Assembly (NCBI GenBank): GCA_949294095.1
Contig: CASFFZ010000002.1
Span: forward strand, 26,906 to 90,905
Reading direction: 5' to 3'
DNA from: an uncultured bacterium
Lineage (GTDB): Bacteria > Elusimicrobiota > Elusimicrobia > Elusimicrobiales > Elusimicrobiaceae
Length of the DNA stretch: 64,000 nt
How positions within the stretch are numbered: the first letter of the stretch is position 1; each line of letters starts with the position of its first letter. The notes under the pieces were generated by a model. It did no database searches, was not told where the DNA came from, and was given only the letters and a program-made list of their open reading frames with translations. The translations under genes and the position numbers were made by a program. Positions 16,969 through 25,420 of the stretch are shown one piece after another.

Positions 16969-17066
16969 AAAAAAGCGTTGCAAGCCGGATACGACGCGGT
17001 AAAGTAAGCAAAAGCGAAAGAGTGGTGGATTTATTCCCCGGGGGCGCAGACCCCGGGGAATTTTAA
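16969..17066 (+). repeat. Tandem duplication, second copy
   Basis: This is a near-perfect copy of 16862-16959. It carries a coding remnant without a start codon and a second functional-looking terminator (hairpin from 17033). The high identity points to a recent event. Confidence 0.95.
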
Positions 17067-17166
17067 CGGGTTTTTAAGGCCTAGTGTCCGGGTGGGTCTT
17101 TTTGCCCTTGTACGCGCCGGGATAAAGAGTTAAGTTATAAGTAACCTTGAACAGGAGGAAGCTTGC

Positions 17167-18273
17167 ATGAAACATCTTTCAGCCGTTTTATTGATTACTT
17201 GTTTATTCCTGCCGGCGGGGCAGAGCCTGGCCCAAAACCGCTATTCTTCGGCCATGCAAGCCGTTCGTGCGGGCGTCGTGTCCAACGGGAGCAAATTTAC
17301 ACGGGTTGCCGCGCGTGAATTTTTTGCCAATCCGGTACCGCTTTCTATTGCCGAGTTTAAAACACCGGAGGCTATCCGCCGCAGTTTGGTGGCCCACGGC
17401 ACGCAGGAAAGCCTGCGCAAGTCCCAGCAATACAGGGAAAACTTAGAAAAATTTTTAGAAGTAAAAAAAGAAATGGATATTTTCCTGCGTTATCAGGAAT
17501 TAGAGCCCCAAATGCTCAGCGCGGCGGAAATAAATGCCCGCTGGGAATACGCCCAGGAAGGGAAAAAAGCCTTGCAGCACATGGAACGTATTGTGGGTGC
17601 TCGGGATCCGGGCGTGCACTTGGGTAAAATATATATTGAACGGGTGTTGAACGCGTTGAAGCCCACCTATGCGGGCTATTCCTCCAGCAATAATGCTGCT
17701 ATGCCGGAGCGGCTGCGTGCGGAAAATTCGTTTAACGCCAGTCAGTTTTTGTTAAAAGATGTAGACGGAAGTTCTTTAACCCGCAAAAACACGATGCCGG
17801 GATCCGAAGGGTTTGCCCAAGCCAAGCAGATGGCGGCCCAACTGCCCCAGATGACGATTGCCGTTTTAAACGACGATCCCGAAATTTTGGAATGGGCGCG
17901 CAATTGGAATGCGCAGGGCTTTTTCGGCCCGGGGAGCCGTGTTTCTTTGTTTGATTCACTTACCAAATTGGTGGAATGGACGAAAGATGTAAAATACGAT
18001 GTCATTTTAATGGATTATGTGTTAGAAGACGGGCTGAGTGTTTTTGCCATTGACCGCATTCGGATGGCGGGAGACAAATCCACCGTCATTTTGCTGAACA
18101 GCGCTTTAATGGATGACGAGGTGCCGGCGGAGGAATTGTTTGAACACGGGGCGGACGGTTTTATTTCTTCGGTGGGCTTCCGCGCCGATAACGGCGGAGC
18201 TCGGGTGGCCAATGCTTTGTATAATTATATGCAATATCACGGGCGTGCCTCGCTTACGCCGCATGCCAAATAA
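17167..18273 (+). CDS. Exported protein with a degenerate response-regulator receiver domain
   Basis: The 368-residue product has a signal peptide (residues 1-23, ending SLAQ), a helical middle part, and a C-terminal receiver-like domain (about 230-360). In that domain IAVLNDDPEILEW supplies the acidic pair Asp236-Asp237. ILMDYVLEDGLSV supplies the phospho-acceptor-like Asp283, and ILLNSA supplies Ser312. The conserved lysine of receivers is replaced: the matching GADGFISSV has Ser335. A receiver outside the cytoplasm would have no histidine kinase partner, so a structural or binding role is likely. GGAGG precedes the ATG. I know no named family for this layout. Confidence 0.6.
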   Translation: MKHLSAVLLITCLFLPAGQSLAQNRYSSAMQAVRAGVVSNGSKFTRVAAREFFANPVPLSIAEFKTPEAIRRSLVAHGTQESLRKSQQYRENLEKFLEVKKEMDIFLRYQELEPQMLSAAEINARWEYAQEGKKALQHMERIVGARDPGVHLGKIYIERVLNALKPTYAGYSSSNNAAMPERLRAENSFNASQFLLKDVDGSSLTRKNTMPGSEGFAQAKQMAAQLPQMTIAVLNDDPEILEWARNWNAQGFFGPGSRVSLFDSLTKLVEWTKDVKYDVILMDYVLEDGLSVFAIDRIRMAGDKSTVILLNSALMDDEVPAEELFEHGADGFISSVGFRADNGGARVANALYNYMQYHGRASLTPHAK

Positions 18274-18296
18274 AACAGGTTTGTTTTGGGATTGTT

Positions 18297-18327
18297 TACG
18301 GGGGAAGGCACTGCGCCTTCCCCCGTA
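18297..18327 (+). terminator. Strong hairpin after the receiver-like gene
   Basis: TACGGGGGAAGGC pairs over 13 bases with GCCTTCCCCCGTA. There is no T tract, so it may act as an mRNA 3' end or a weak terminator between convergent genes. Confidence 0.5.
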
Positions 18328-18363
18328 TGCATAAACGAACGCGGCAGAAACGGCAGAAGGTTC

Positions 18364-19572
18364 TTAAGGCGCGGCCGGCGAAATACGCCGCTCAAACCGG
18401 GCCGCCATCCAGATAAAGACTATTCCCGGCACCGCCGCCAAACAGCACAGCAAAACTGCGATTTTCAGCCCCCATTGATCTGAGGCATGCCCCAAAAGCA
18501 TGGGGGACAACGCATCCCCCAAGGCGTGAATAATAAAGATATTAACGGCAAAAGCCATAGCGTGCACTTTGTTGCGGGTGGAAGCTACCAACGCAGCGGC
18601 AATGGGGCCGGTTGGCGCAAACAGGCAAATAATCGCCCAACCGAAACAGCAGAGCGCCAGCGCGGGCCGGTTGGTTTGTATGCCTACCCAGGCCGGGGGG
18701 AGCAGCGCCGCCAGCGCTAGGCCGATGATCCAAAAATAAGCCTTGGGCGAAAATTCCAGCCATTTATCGGCCAATTTTCCCCCGGCATATGTTCCGGCCG
18801 CACCGCAGCAAATGACCAAAGCCCCAAATAACGTGCCGGCTTGGGCCACATCCATGTGCAAATAACGGTGCAGGTATGTGGGCATCCATGCCGAAAGCCC
18901 GCCAATGATAAACGTAATCATGGCATGGGCGAGGCAAATCAATAAAAAAGGCTTGTTTTGAAGCAACATCTTATAATCGTTCCAAGACGGTTTGTCGGCC
19001 GGGGTTTGCCGGGCGCGGCGGATGTCTTTCAGAAAAGTAAACGACATGACCCCCAAGACCAACCCGGGCAGGCCGGCTGCTAAAAAAGCGACTCTCCACC
19101 CCCAATGCATTCCCACATAGCCGCCCCATATATACCCCAAGGCGCTGCCCGCCGGCAACGCTAAGCCGAATACCGCCAAAATGGTGGCCCGTTTTTCTTT
19201 GGGGTAATTTTCCGCCAAAAAAGGCTGGGCAATGGTAGTAAAGCCTGCCTCTCCTACGCCAATCACTCCCCGCGTAAACAACAGGGAGGCATAGCTTTTT
19301 GCCGTGGCGCAGGCCAGGGTGGCCGCACTCCAGATCAGTGCGCTGGCGCCAATCCATTTTTGGCGGGGGGAGCGGTCTGCAAAATAGCCGACAAAAGGAG
19401 CATAGCACATATATACCAGCATAAATACCGAGGCCAGCGTGCCCAGCTGCCAGTCGTTTAAGTGCAAATCCGTTTGCAATAAGGGGAAGACGGAATAGAG
19501 CACTTGCCGGTCTATGTAATTAAACAGGTTTAATAAAAATAAAATCCAAAAAAGATGTTTCGTCTTCATCAT
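18364..19572 (-). CDS. MFS transporter, spinster-like
   Basis: This 402-residue protein has twelve predicted membrane helices. The N-terminal NLFNYIDRQVLYSVFP, the loop GYFADRSPRQKWIG between helices 2 and 3, and RGVIGVGEAGFTTIAQPFLA are typical of the spinster-like and hexuronate-like branch of the major facilitator superfamily. It sits in the inner membrane; the substrate is unknown. Two adjacent ATGs are possible starts and neither has a strong ribosome site. It is convergent with the receiver-like gene and divergent from the pilin gene at 19680. Confidence 0.85.
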   Translation of the reverse strand: MMKTKHLFWILFLLNLFNYIDRQVLYSVFPLLQTDLHLNDWQLGTLASVFMLVYMCYAPFVGYFADRSPRQKWIGASALIWSAATLACATAKSYASLLFTRGVIGVGEAGFTTIAQPFLAENYPKEKRATILAVFGLALPAGSALGYIWGGYVGMHWGWRVAFLAAGLPGLVLGVMSFTFLKDIRRARQTPADKPSWNDYKMLLQNKPFLLICLAHAMITFIIGGLSAWMPTYLHRYLHMDVAQAGTLFGALVICCGAAGTYAGGKLADKWLEFSPKAYFWIIGLALAALLPPAWVGIQTNRPALALCCFGWAIICLFAPTGPIAAALVASTRNKVHAMAFAVNIFIIHALGDALSPMLLGHASDQWGLKIAVLLCCLAAVPGIVFIWMAARFERRISPAAP

Positions 19573-19679
19573 ATATGGGAATAAGGCCTTTTTATTCTAT
19601 AAAATTACAAGTGGAAACGGAGCGGCCCTGTTCAGGCAAGGGGCAAATTTATATAATAAACTATCTTTTAGGAGGGCCT

Positions 19680-20150
19680 ATGAGAAAAGGGTTTACGCTG
19701 ATTGAATTATTAATTGTGATGGTAGTGGTAGGGGTATTGGTTACGGTAGCTCTGCCCAAGTATTTTGCTTCCATGGAGCGCGGCCGGGCCTTGGAGGGCA
19801 TCAGCAATTTGCGCGCCGCCAGCGATTTTGCAAATGCCACCTATGTGATGCGGGATAATACCTATATTCGCAATGCCATTGTGGATACTTCTAAAAATAT
19901 GTTGAGCGGCAATTTGACAAAATCGTCTTATTTTACGCCGCCGCAATGGTTTTCGGGAACGTCGGACACGGTGGTGCTGGTAAGCAGCCGGGTGGATGGC
20001 GGGTATGAATTGTTTGCCGTCAATCAAGGAGGGGAGTTGAAATATATTGCCTGTTCGGGCGATGAAGAACTTTGCAAAAACGCCGGGATGGAAGAAGCCT
20101 CTTTTACGGACAGTTATTCAAACAGCAATTTGATTTTGGACTTCCGTTAA
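19680..20150 (+). CDS. Type IV pilin-like protein (short leader)
   Basis: MRKG|FTLIELLIVMVVVGVL is a class III prepilin signal with a four-residue leader and Glu5, cleaved and methylated by prepilin peptidase. The 156-residue protein then has a typical N-terminal helix and a C-terminal part with a cysteine pair (ACSGDEELC). GGAGGG precedes the ATG, and TATAAT at 19652-19657 is the -10 box. It is one of six such genes scattered in the window. A role as major pilin, minor pilin or secretion pseudopilin cannot be settled here. Confidence 0.9.
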   Translation: MRKGFTLIELLIVMVVVGVLVTVALPKYFASMERGRALEGISNLRAASDFANATYVMRDNTYIRNAIVDTSKNMLSGNLTKSSYFTPPQWFSGTSDTVVLVSSRVDGGYELFAVNQGGELKYIACSGDEELCKNAGMEEASFTDSYSNSNLILDFR

Positions 20151-20164
20151 TAAAAGGATTTACT

Positions 20165-20199
20165 TAAAAACTCCCTCGCATTTAGCGAGGGAGTTTTTT
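20165..20199. terminator. Bidirectional terminator between the pilin gene and trmL
   Basis: ACTCCCTCGC and GCGAGGGAGT form a 10-bp stem. A tracts upstream and T tracts downstream allow use on both strands. Confidence 0.88.
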
Positions 20200-20665
20200 A
20201 TGGTTTTAATTCTTTGCGGTTTTGCCGAATCGCTTCAAACAGCACAATGGCCGCCGAAGACGATAAATTAAGCGACCGCACCGGCCCCGGCATCGGGATG
20301 GTAAACAGGCGGTGGCGGTAGCGTTCGTAGAAATCTTTGGGAAGGCCGCACGATTCGGCGCCGAAAATTAAAAAAGCATCGGGCGGGAAAGCGGCGTCCC
20401 AATACGCGGTTTTGCCTTTGGTGGAAAGAAAAAACATGTTGTCTTCCGTCGGTTTTTCCGCCTCCAAAAAAGCTTCCCACGTGTCGTAGCGGCGGTAATC
20501 CAAATGGGGCCAATAGTCCAGCCCCGAGCGGCGTATTTCTTTAGAAGCGATTTTAAAGCCCAATTTCCCCACCAAATGCAGCCGCGTGCCCGTGGCAACG
20601 CACGAGCGGCCGATGTTGCCGGTGTTGAAAGGAATTTCCGGATTTACAAGCACAATGTTTAGCAT
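20198..20665 (-). CDS. trmL: tRNA (cytidine/uridine-2'-O-)-methyltransferase TrmL
   Basis: TrmL methylates the wobble ribose of some leucine tRNAs. The 155-residue SPOUT-fold protein begins LNIVLVNPEIPFNTGNIGR and ends with the trefoil-knot segments LIFGAESCGLP and IPMPGPVRSLNLSSSAAIVL. These are signature segments. Its stop falls in the shared terminator. No Shine-Dalgarno is seen before the ATG. Confidence 0.93.
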   Translation of the reverse strand: MLNIVLVNPEIPFNTGNIGRSCVATGTRLHLVGKLGFKIASKEIRRSGLDYWPHLDYRRYDTWEAFLEAEKPTEDNMFFLSTKGKTAYWDAAFPPDAFLIFGAESCGLPKDFYERYRHRLFTIPMPGPVRSLNLSSSAAIVLFEAIRQNRKELKP

Positions 20666-20761
20666 ATCGGTAAAATCGGCCGGAAAAATGGCTGGCTTGC
20701 GCGCAAGCGGACATTTCTCCGGCCGTGTTGCGTCAGATTCGTTCCGTACTCAAACGGACAA

Positions 20762-23317
20762 CTACTCTTCCCAGCGGATGAACAACGGCGTCAGCACGTT
20801 GGGAATGTCGTTATTAAAGGGCAGAATGCGCAGGGCATAGTCCTGCCGCCCGCTGTTAAGCGGCGACATGGAAACTTCGTACAAATACGCATCGCCGTCT
20901 TTGCCGGTGCAGGTCATATCAATAGCGTCTTCTTTGACGATATCGCCCAAGGTGCCCCGTTGGCCCAGGTACAGCTCCACCTGTATTTCTTCCGGCGTCA
21001 AGGCGCCCAATACAACCCGGGCTTTAAAGTGCACTTTATCCCCCATCAAAATGGCCGTCTCGGGCTGCGGCGTGATGTCCGTCACGCTCACGCGGTACCA
21101 GTTTTCCGCAATTTTGCGCCGCCACGCGGCCACGGCCTCGGCTTTGCCGGGCTCGTTTAAAATAAGGCCGTAATTGTTGGCGGGTACGTAGAAGCGTTCG
21201 TAGTATTCTTTTACCATGCGGTTGGTGTTAAAAACAGGCGCGATGTGTTTGATGGATTCTTTCATCAAAGACAGCCACGGCAGCGAATACTCCGAGCCGT
21301 TTTCCTTGGCGTAATAGGCGGGGGCGATGTCCTGCTCAATCAGGTTGTACATGGCTTCGGATTCTACGGCGTCGCGTTCCGCGTCGGACTTATAATTTTC
21401 CGCCCCGCCGATAGACCAGCCAAAATCGCACGGGCCCACTTCATCCCACCAGCCGTCTAAGATGGACAGCGCAAGCGCCCCGTTCAGCGCCGCTTTCATG
21501 CCGCTGGTGCCGCTGGCTTCCATCGGGCGGATCGGGTTGTTGAGCCACACGTCCACCCCCTGCACCATATAGCGGGCGGTGTTCATGTTATAGTCTTCCA
21601 CAAACACGATTTTCCCTTTAAAGCGCGGGTCGTTTTGCGTCAGGCCTACAATCATTTTGATAAATTCTTTTCCGGCGGTATCGGCCGGGTGCGCCTTGCC
21701 GGCAAAGACGAACTGCACCGGCCGCTGCGGATTGTTGACGATTTTGTCCAGGCGGTTTAAATCTTTAAACAGCAGCGTGGCGCGCTTGTAAGTGGCAAAG
21801 CGGCGGGCAAAGCCGATGGTCAAGGTGTCCGGGCGGAGGACTTTGCTTGCTTTTTTGACGCTCATCACGTCAAAGCCTTGGCGGGTAAGCTGGCGTTTTA
21901 AGCGGCCGCGCACCATGTCAATCAGTTTGTTTTTGCGGATTGTGTGCACGTTCCACAGTTCGGCGTCCGGAATGTCGGAAATTTTCGCCCAGATTTTTTC
22001 GTCCGAAGGATCTACTTCGCCGCGTTGGTTGTTGTTAAACAGGTACTTGCGGTACAGCTCGTTGAGTTCGTGCGAAATCCACGAAGCGCTGTGAATGCCG
22101 TTGGTGATGCTGGTGATCGGCACTTCGCTGACGGGCAGGCCGGGCCACAGGTTGTGCCACATTTCGCGGCTTACTTTGCCGTGCAATTTGGCCACCCCGT
22201 TGCAGAAGGCCGACAGGCGCAGCGCAACCACGGTCATGCAGTAGGTGGCGGAGTCGGCTTTTTCTTTGCCCAGGGCTAAAAACTCGTCCCAGGAAATGCC
22301 CATCTCGCGGGCGTAAAAATCCATATATTTGCGCACCAAAGCCGGGTCAAAATGTTCGTTTCCGGCAATGACGGGCGTGTGGGTGGTAAATACGGACGTA
22401 GCCCACACAATTTCGCGCGCTTGAGCGAAAGAGAGGTTTTTCTCCTTCATAATATCAATAATGCGCTGGAACAGCAAAAACGCGCTGTGGCCTTCGTTGA
22501 TGTGGTAAACCGTGGGACGGATTCCCATGGCGCTTAGCGCTTTTACGCCGCCGATGCCCAGCACCACTTCTTGGCGGATGCGGTTTTCGCGGTCGCCGCC
22601 GTATAGTTTTTCGGTAATGGCGCGCTGGGCGGGGGTGTTTTCCTGCAAGTTGGTATCCAACAAATAGAGAGAGGTGCGGCCGACGGGTACGCGCCAGATG
22701 CAGGCTTTTACGGTTTCGTTGCCCAGCGGAATGTCTACGGTAATTTCTTTGCCGTCTTTCATCACGCGTTCCACCGGCATATGCGCCCAGTCGTTATCGG
22801 GGTATTCTTCATTCTGCCAGCCTTCACGGTTGAGCACCTGCTGCACGTAACCTTGTTTGTAGAACAACCCTACGCCGATAATCGGCATATCCAAGTCGCT
22901 GGCGGATTTAATATGGTCGCCGGCCAGCATGCCTAAACCGCCCGAATAAATGGGCAGCCCTTCGCCAATACCGTATTCCATGGAAAAGTAGGCCGTCAGC
23001 AGGTTGCCGTTTTCGTGGCGGTGTTCTTTGTACCAGGTATGCTGGTTGTTTTTGTAGCTGTAATAGGCTTCTTTGACTTGGTTTAAATCGTGTACGAAAT
23101 TTTCGTCTTTGCTTAATTCTTCAAAGCGTTTTTGCGGCACACAGCCCAAGAACCATTTGGGGTTGCGTTTAGCGGCCGTCCAAAGTTTGGGGTCTACTTG
23201 TACAAACAGCAAAATAGCCTGCCAGTTCCAAGTGAACCACATGTCGTTGGCCAACTCTTCCAGGAACTTGATGTTTTCGGGCAAGTTGGGCTGTACGTTG
23301 AAAGAATGGATTTTCAT
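20762..23317 (-). CDS. glgP: Alpha-glucan (glycogen) phosphorylase
   Basis: This GT35 enzyme releases glucose-1-phosphate from glycogen or maltodextrins in the cytoplasm. The 851-residue protein is of the shorter bacterial and archaeal alpha-glucan phosphorylase type. YFSMEYGIGEGLPIYSGGLG near residue 115, GIRPTVYHINEGHSAF, and the PLP-lysine segment ASGTSGMKAALNG in the C-terminal half identify it. The ribosome site GGGGAG precedes the ATG. The GH57 enzyme at 49585 is a likely partner in storage-glucan turnover. Confidence 0.95.
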   Translation of the reverse strand: MKIHSFNVQPNLPENIKFLEELANDMWFTWNWQAILLFVQVDPKLWTAAKRNPKWFLGCVPQKRFEELSKDENFVHDLNQVKEAYYSYKNNQHTWYKEHRHENGNLLTAYFSMEYGIGEGLPIYSGGLGMLAGDHIKSASDLDMPIIGVGLFYKQGYVQQVLNREGWQNEEYPDNDWAHMPVERVMKDGKEITVDIPLGNETVKACIWRVPVGRTSLYLLDTNLQENTPAQRAITEKLYGGDRENRIRQEVVLGIGGVKALSAMGIRPTVYHINEGHSAFLLFQRIIDIMKEKNLSFAQAREIVWATSVFTTHTPVIAGNEHFDPALVRKYMDFYAREMGISWDEFLALGKEKADSATYCMTVVALRLSAFCNGVAKLHGKVSREMWHNLWPGLPVSEVPITSITNGIHSASWISHELNELYRKYLFNNNQRGEVDPSDEKIWAKISDIPDAELWNVHTIRKNKLIDMVRGRLKRQLTRQGFDVMSVKKASKVLRPDTLTIGFARRFATYKRATLLFKDLNRLDKIVNNPQRPVQFVFAGKAHPADTAGKEFIKMIVGLTQNDPRFKGKIVFVEDYNMNTARYMVQGVDVWLNNPIRPMEASGTSGMKAALNGALALSILDGWWDEVGPCDFGWSIGGAENYKSDAERDAVESEAMYNLIEQDIAPAYYAKENGSEYSLPWLSLMKESIKHIAPVFNTNRMVKEYYERFYVPANNYGLILNEPGKAEAVAAWRRKIAENWYRVSVTDITPQPETAILMGDKVHFKARVVLGALTPEEIQVELYLGQRGTLGDIVKEDAIDMTCTGKDGDAYLYEVSMSPLNSGRQDYALRILPFNNDIPNVLTPLFIRWEE

Positions 23318-23391
23318 AAAATCTCCCCTGATAGAATAATATAACCAGATTATATAAAATTAGCGGCGCACTTGCCCCGCAACCTGCAAAA

Positions 23392-23419
23392 AAGCCGCCC
23401 CTTTAAACAGGAGCGGCTT
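23392..23419 (-). terminator. Terminator of the DUF1646-like gene
   Basis: AAGCCGCCCCT and AGGAGCGGCTT form a stem with one mismatch. On the minus strand it is followed by a T tract. Confidence 0.8.
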
Positions 23420-23437
23420 GTTGGACAGCAAAGCAAT

Positions 23438-24499
23438 TTATAAAACGGCATTTAAAATTACAAAGAACACCAACATCACCAGCGCGCCCAACGCCACGGC
23501 GGCTTTGGCCCATTCTTTGCTTTTGATGCCCAGCTTGGAGGCGCAAATAATGTTGGGAATGTTGCCCGGAATCAGCATGCCGCCGGAGATGATTAAACTC
23601 ATCAGCAGAAAAGTCAGCGTGCGGGTGCTGATGTCGGGCGTTACTTCAATAGCGGCCAGGGTGGCGTTGTCCAGCACGGCAGATAAGGTGTTAATCCAGT
23701 ACAGCCACCCGGCGGACAAGTGGGAAATGGTCTGCATGGCAAGCGGTTTTAAACCGTCCCCTAAGAATACCAACGCCATTACGAACAAATATACTTTGGC
23801 CGCCCGGATGACGATGCTTTTGACGGAATGTTCATCCTGCCCGGCTTCGGCGGGTTTGGGGCCGGGGGCTTTTTGGATGGGGTTATCCCGAATGGCGCTG
23901 GCTAAACCGGCCATAAAGACAATCCCGCCCAATACAAACCAACCCAAATGGTCAATTAAAAAGAAGAAATCCGCATAGTGCGGCGCGCCGGAAAGTTTGG
24001 AAAGCACCACCGTGCCCAAAGGTTCTCCGATGGAAGTAAGCACGGCCCCCATACCAATGGAAAAACACGCATACACCACCAGTTTTACGCGGCCTTTTCG
24101 CTCCAGCGGCAGCATTACCGCCACTTCCGACAGCACCAGCGCCGCGATAATCGCGGTAATCAAGCTGGACGTAAGCCCCAGCACAAACACAATTCCAAAC
24201 AGCGTGCAGCGCAGGCCCAAACCTTTAACGGCTTTTTGCGTTAATTTTTGCAGGTGTTTGTTAAATTTGCGAAATAAAAGCCCCGCCACCAATACGGCCA
24301 CGGTAATTTTAATGGGGTCTTCCAGCGCAGTCAGCACCAGTTGCCCGCTCCAGCTTTTGGAAACGGTTACCGCAAACACGCCGCAGAGAAAAAGAAAAGC
24401 TTCCAGATTTTCTTCCACTTTGTGCACCGTAAGCGGCAAAAAAAGCACAACGGCAATCAGCAAAGACAGCAACGTCGTTTGTACGGCAGAAAGTTCCAT
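23438..24499 (-). CDS. DUF1646-type membrane protein, predicted cation transporter
   Basis: The 353-residue protein has about ten membrane helices. Segments such as NTLSAVLDNATLAAIEVTPD and ISGGMLIPGNIPNIICASKL fit the DUF1646 group, related to the ArsB/NhaD ion-transporter fold with paired re-entrant loops. The transported ion is unknown. The ATG at 24499 is preferred because GAGG stands five bases before it; an upstream ATG at 24517 has none. Confidence 0.65.
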   Translation of the reverse strand: MELSAVQTTLLSLLIAVVLFLPLTVHKVEENLEAFLFLCGVFAVTVSKSWSGQLVLTALEDPIKITVAVLVAGLLFRKFNKHLQKLTQKAVKGLGLRCTLFGIVFVLGLTSSLITAIIAALVLSEVAVMLPLERKGRVKLVVYACFSIGMGAVLTSIGEPLGTVVLSKLSGAPHYADFFFLIDHLGWFVLGGIVFMAGLASAIRDNPIQKAPGPKPAEAGQDEHSVKSIVIRAAKVYLFVMALVFLGDGLKPLAMQTISHLSAGWLYWINTLSAVLDNATLAAIEVTPDISTRTLTFLLMSLIISGGMLIPGNIPNIICASKLGIKSKEWAKAAVALGALVMLVFFVILNAVL

Positions 24500-24617
24500 A
24501 TGTACCTCGCTTAGCAAACAGTATGATTTAAAACGAATGATAATTCAATTATATAAAAATTGAAAAACGCTTCGCCGTTTGGCTGGGTAAAATAAATATG
24601 GTAAAATAAAAACAGAA

Positions 24618-24691
24618 GTCCCGTTCGTCTAGCGGCCCAGGACGCCGCCCTCTCAAGGCGGAGATCACGAGTTCGAATCTCGTACGGGACG
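24618..24691 (+). tRNA. tRNA-Glu (CTC)
   Basis: A cloverleaf with acceptor stem GTCCCGT/ACGGGAC, anticodon stem CCGCC/GGCGG around loop CTCTCAA (anticodon CTC) and T arm with GTTCGAATC. The discriminator is G and CCA is not encoded. A T-rich terminator follows directly. Confidence 0.95.
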
Positions 24692-24703
24692 TTTTTTTAT
24701 GTT

Positions 24704-24729
24704 ACCCCGCTTTTTGGCGGGGTTTTTTG
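24704..24729 (+). terminator. Terminator after tRNA-Glu
   Basis: ACCCCGC and GCGGGGT close a short loop and run into a T tract. Confidence 0.8.
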
Positions 24730-24753
24730 TTGACGCAATGGACGGAGAAAGGC

Positions 24754-24780
24754 TTGACTCGTTTTTTTTTTTGATACATT
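24754..24780 (+). promoter_or_regulatory. TTGACTCG-poly(T) upstream box of the first long-leader pilin
   Basis: TTGACT at 24754-24759, then CG, eleven T residues and GATACATT ending seven bases before the ATG. The same arrangement, with eight T residues, precedes the pilin at 30304. If TACATT is the -10 box the spacer is 15 bases. Confidence 0.55.
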
Positions 24781-24787
24781 GGGACAT

Positions 24788-25285
24788 ATGCATAAACAGG
24801 TTCAAAAAAACATATTTTTATCCGGAACGCGCGGATTTACGCTGATAGAGCTGCTGGTGGTTGTTTTAATTATCGGCATTCTGGCGGCGGTTGCTTTTCC
24901 CAAATACGAGCAGGCGGTTTGGAAAAGCCGTTACGTGCAATTGATGTCGGTGGTGGATCAACTTTCCGAGGCGCAGGAAGTATATTATCTGGCCAACGGC
25001 GCCTACGATGCTACCGGCGAAAATTTGGATATTGAAAAACCGAAGAAAATGGATTTTTCTTTGTCTTTGGGATTTAATGGCTCGGTGTATGTGGCACAAG
25101 TAAAAAAGAAACCTCTTTATTACGTTCGTTATCAAAAAGTAAATGGGGGCTGGAGCGGTGTGCGCCAATGCCGCGTAATGGGGGATGATGAAATCGCTCA
25201 CAAAGTATGCAGCTCTTTAACCGGCGTGCCCATCCATATGAACGCCGATGACGCCAGCGGATATACATATTACAGATTTCCATAA
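24788..25285 (+). CDS. Type IV pilin-like protein (long leader, probably leaderless mRNA)
   Basis: The product, 165 residues from the ATG at 24788, has a prepilin leader of about 16 residues ending TRG, then FTLIELLVVVLIIGILAAVA with Glu5. The C-terminal region carries the cysteine pair QCRVMGDDEIAHKVC. No Shine-Dalgarno precedes the ATG, and the -10-like box lies seven bases upstream. It pairs with the gene at 30304: both share the upstream box, the leader length and the KSRY segment after the helix. An in-frame TTG nine bases earlier is a weaker start. Confidence 0.88.
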   Translation: MHKQVQKNIFLSGTRGFTLIELLVVVLIIGILAAVAFPKYEQAVWKSRYVQLMSVVDQLSEAQEVYYLANGAYDATGENLDIEKPKKMDFSLSLGFNGSVYVAQVKKKPLYYVRYQKVNGGWSGVRQCRVMGDDEIAHKVCSSLTGVPIHMNADDASGYTYYRFP

Positions 25286-25305
25286 ATTCGGCGCTTTGCT
25301 ATTTT

Positions 25306-25328
25306 CCCCGCCTCAGGCGGGGTTTTTT
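25306..25328 (+). terminator. Terminator after the pilin gene
   Basis: CCCCGCC and GGCGGGG with a three-base loop, followed by TTTTTT. Confidence 0.85.
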
Positions 25329-25420
25329 ATGGGGCGTCTTTGCGTGGTAGCGGGCGTTGTAAAATGGTAAAATATAAGTAATTATTCCGTTTTATTATTG
25401 GTCTAAGGAGTCTGTATTTT

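Noticed and set aside
16969..17006. Separate small gene in the second copy of the tandem duplication
   Set aside because: It has no start codon or ribosome site and encodes only the last residues of the gamma subunit.
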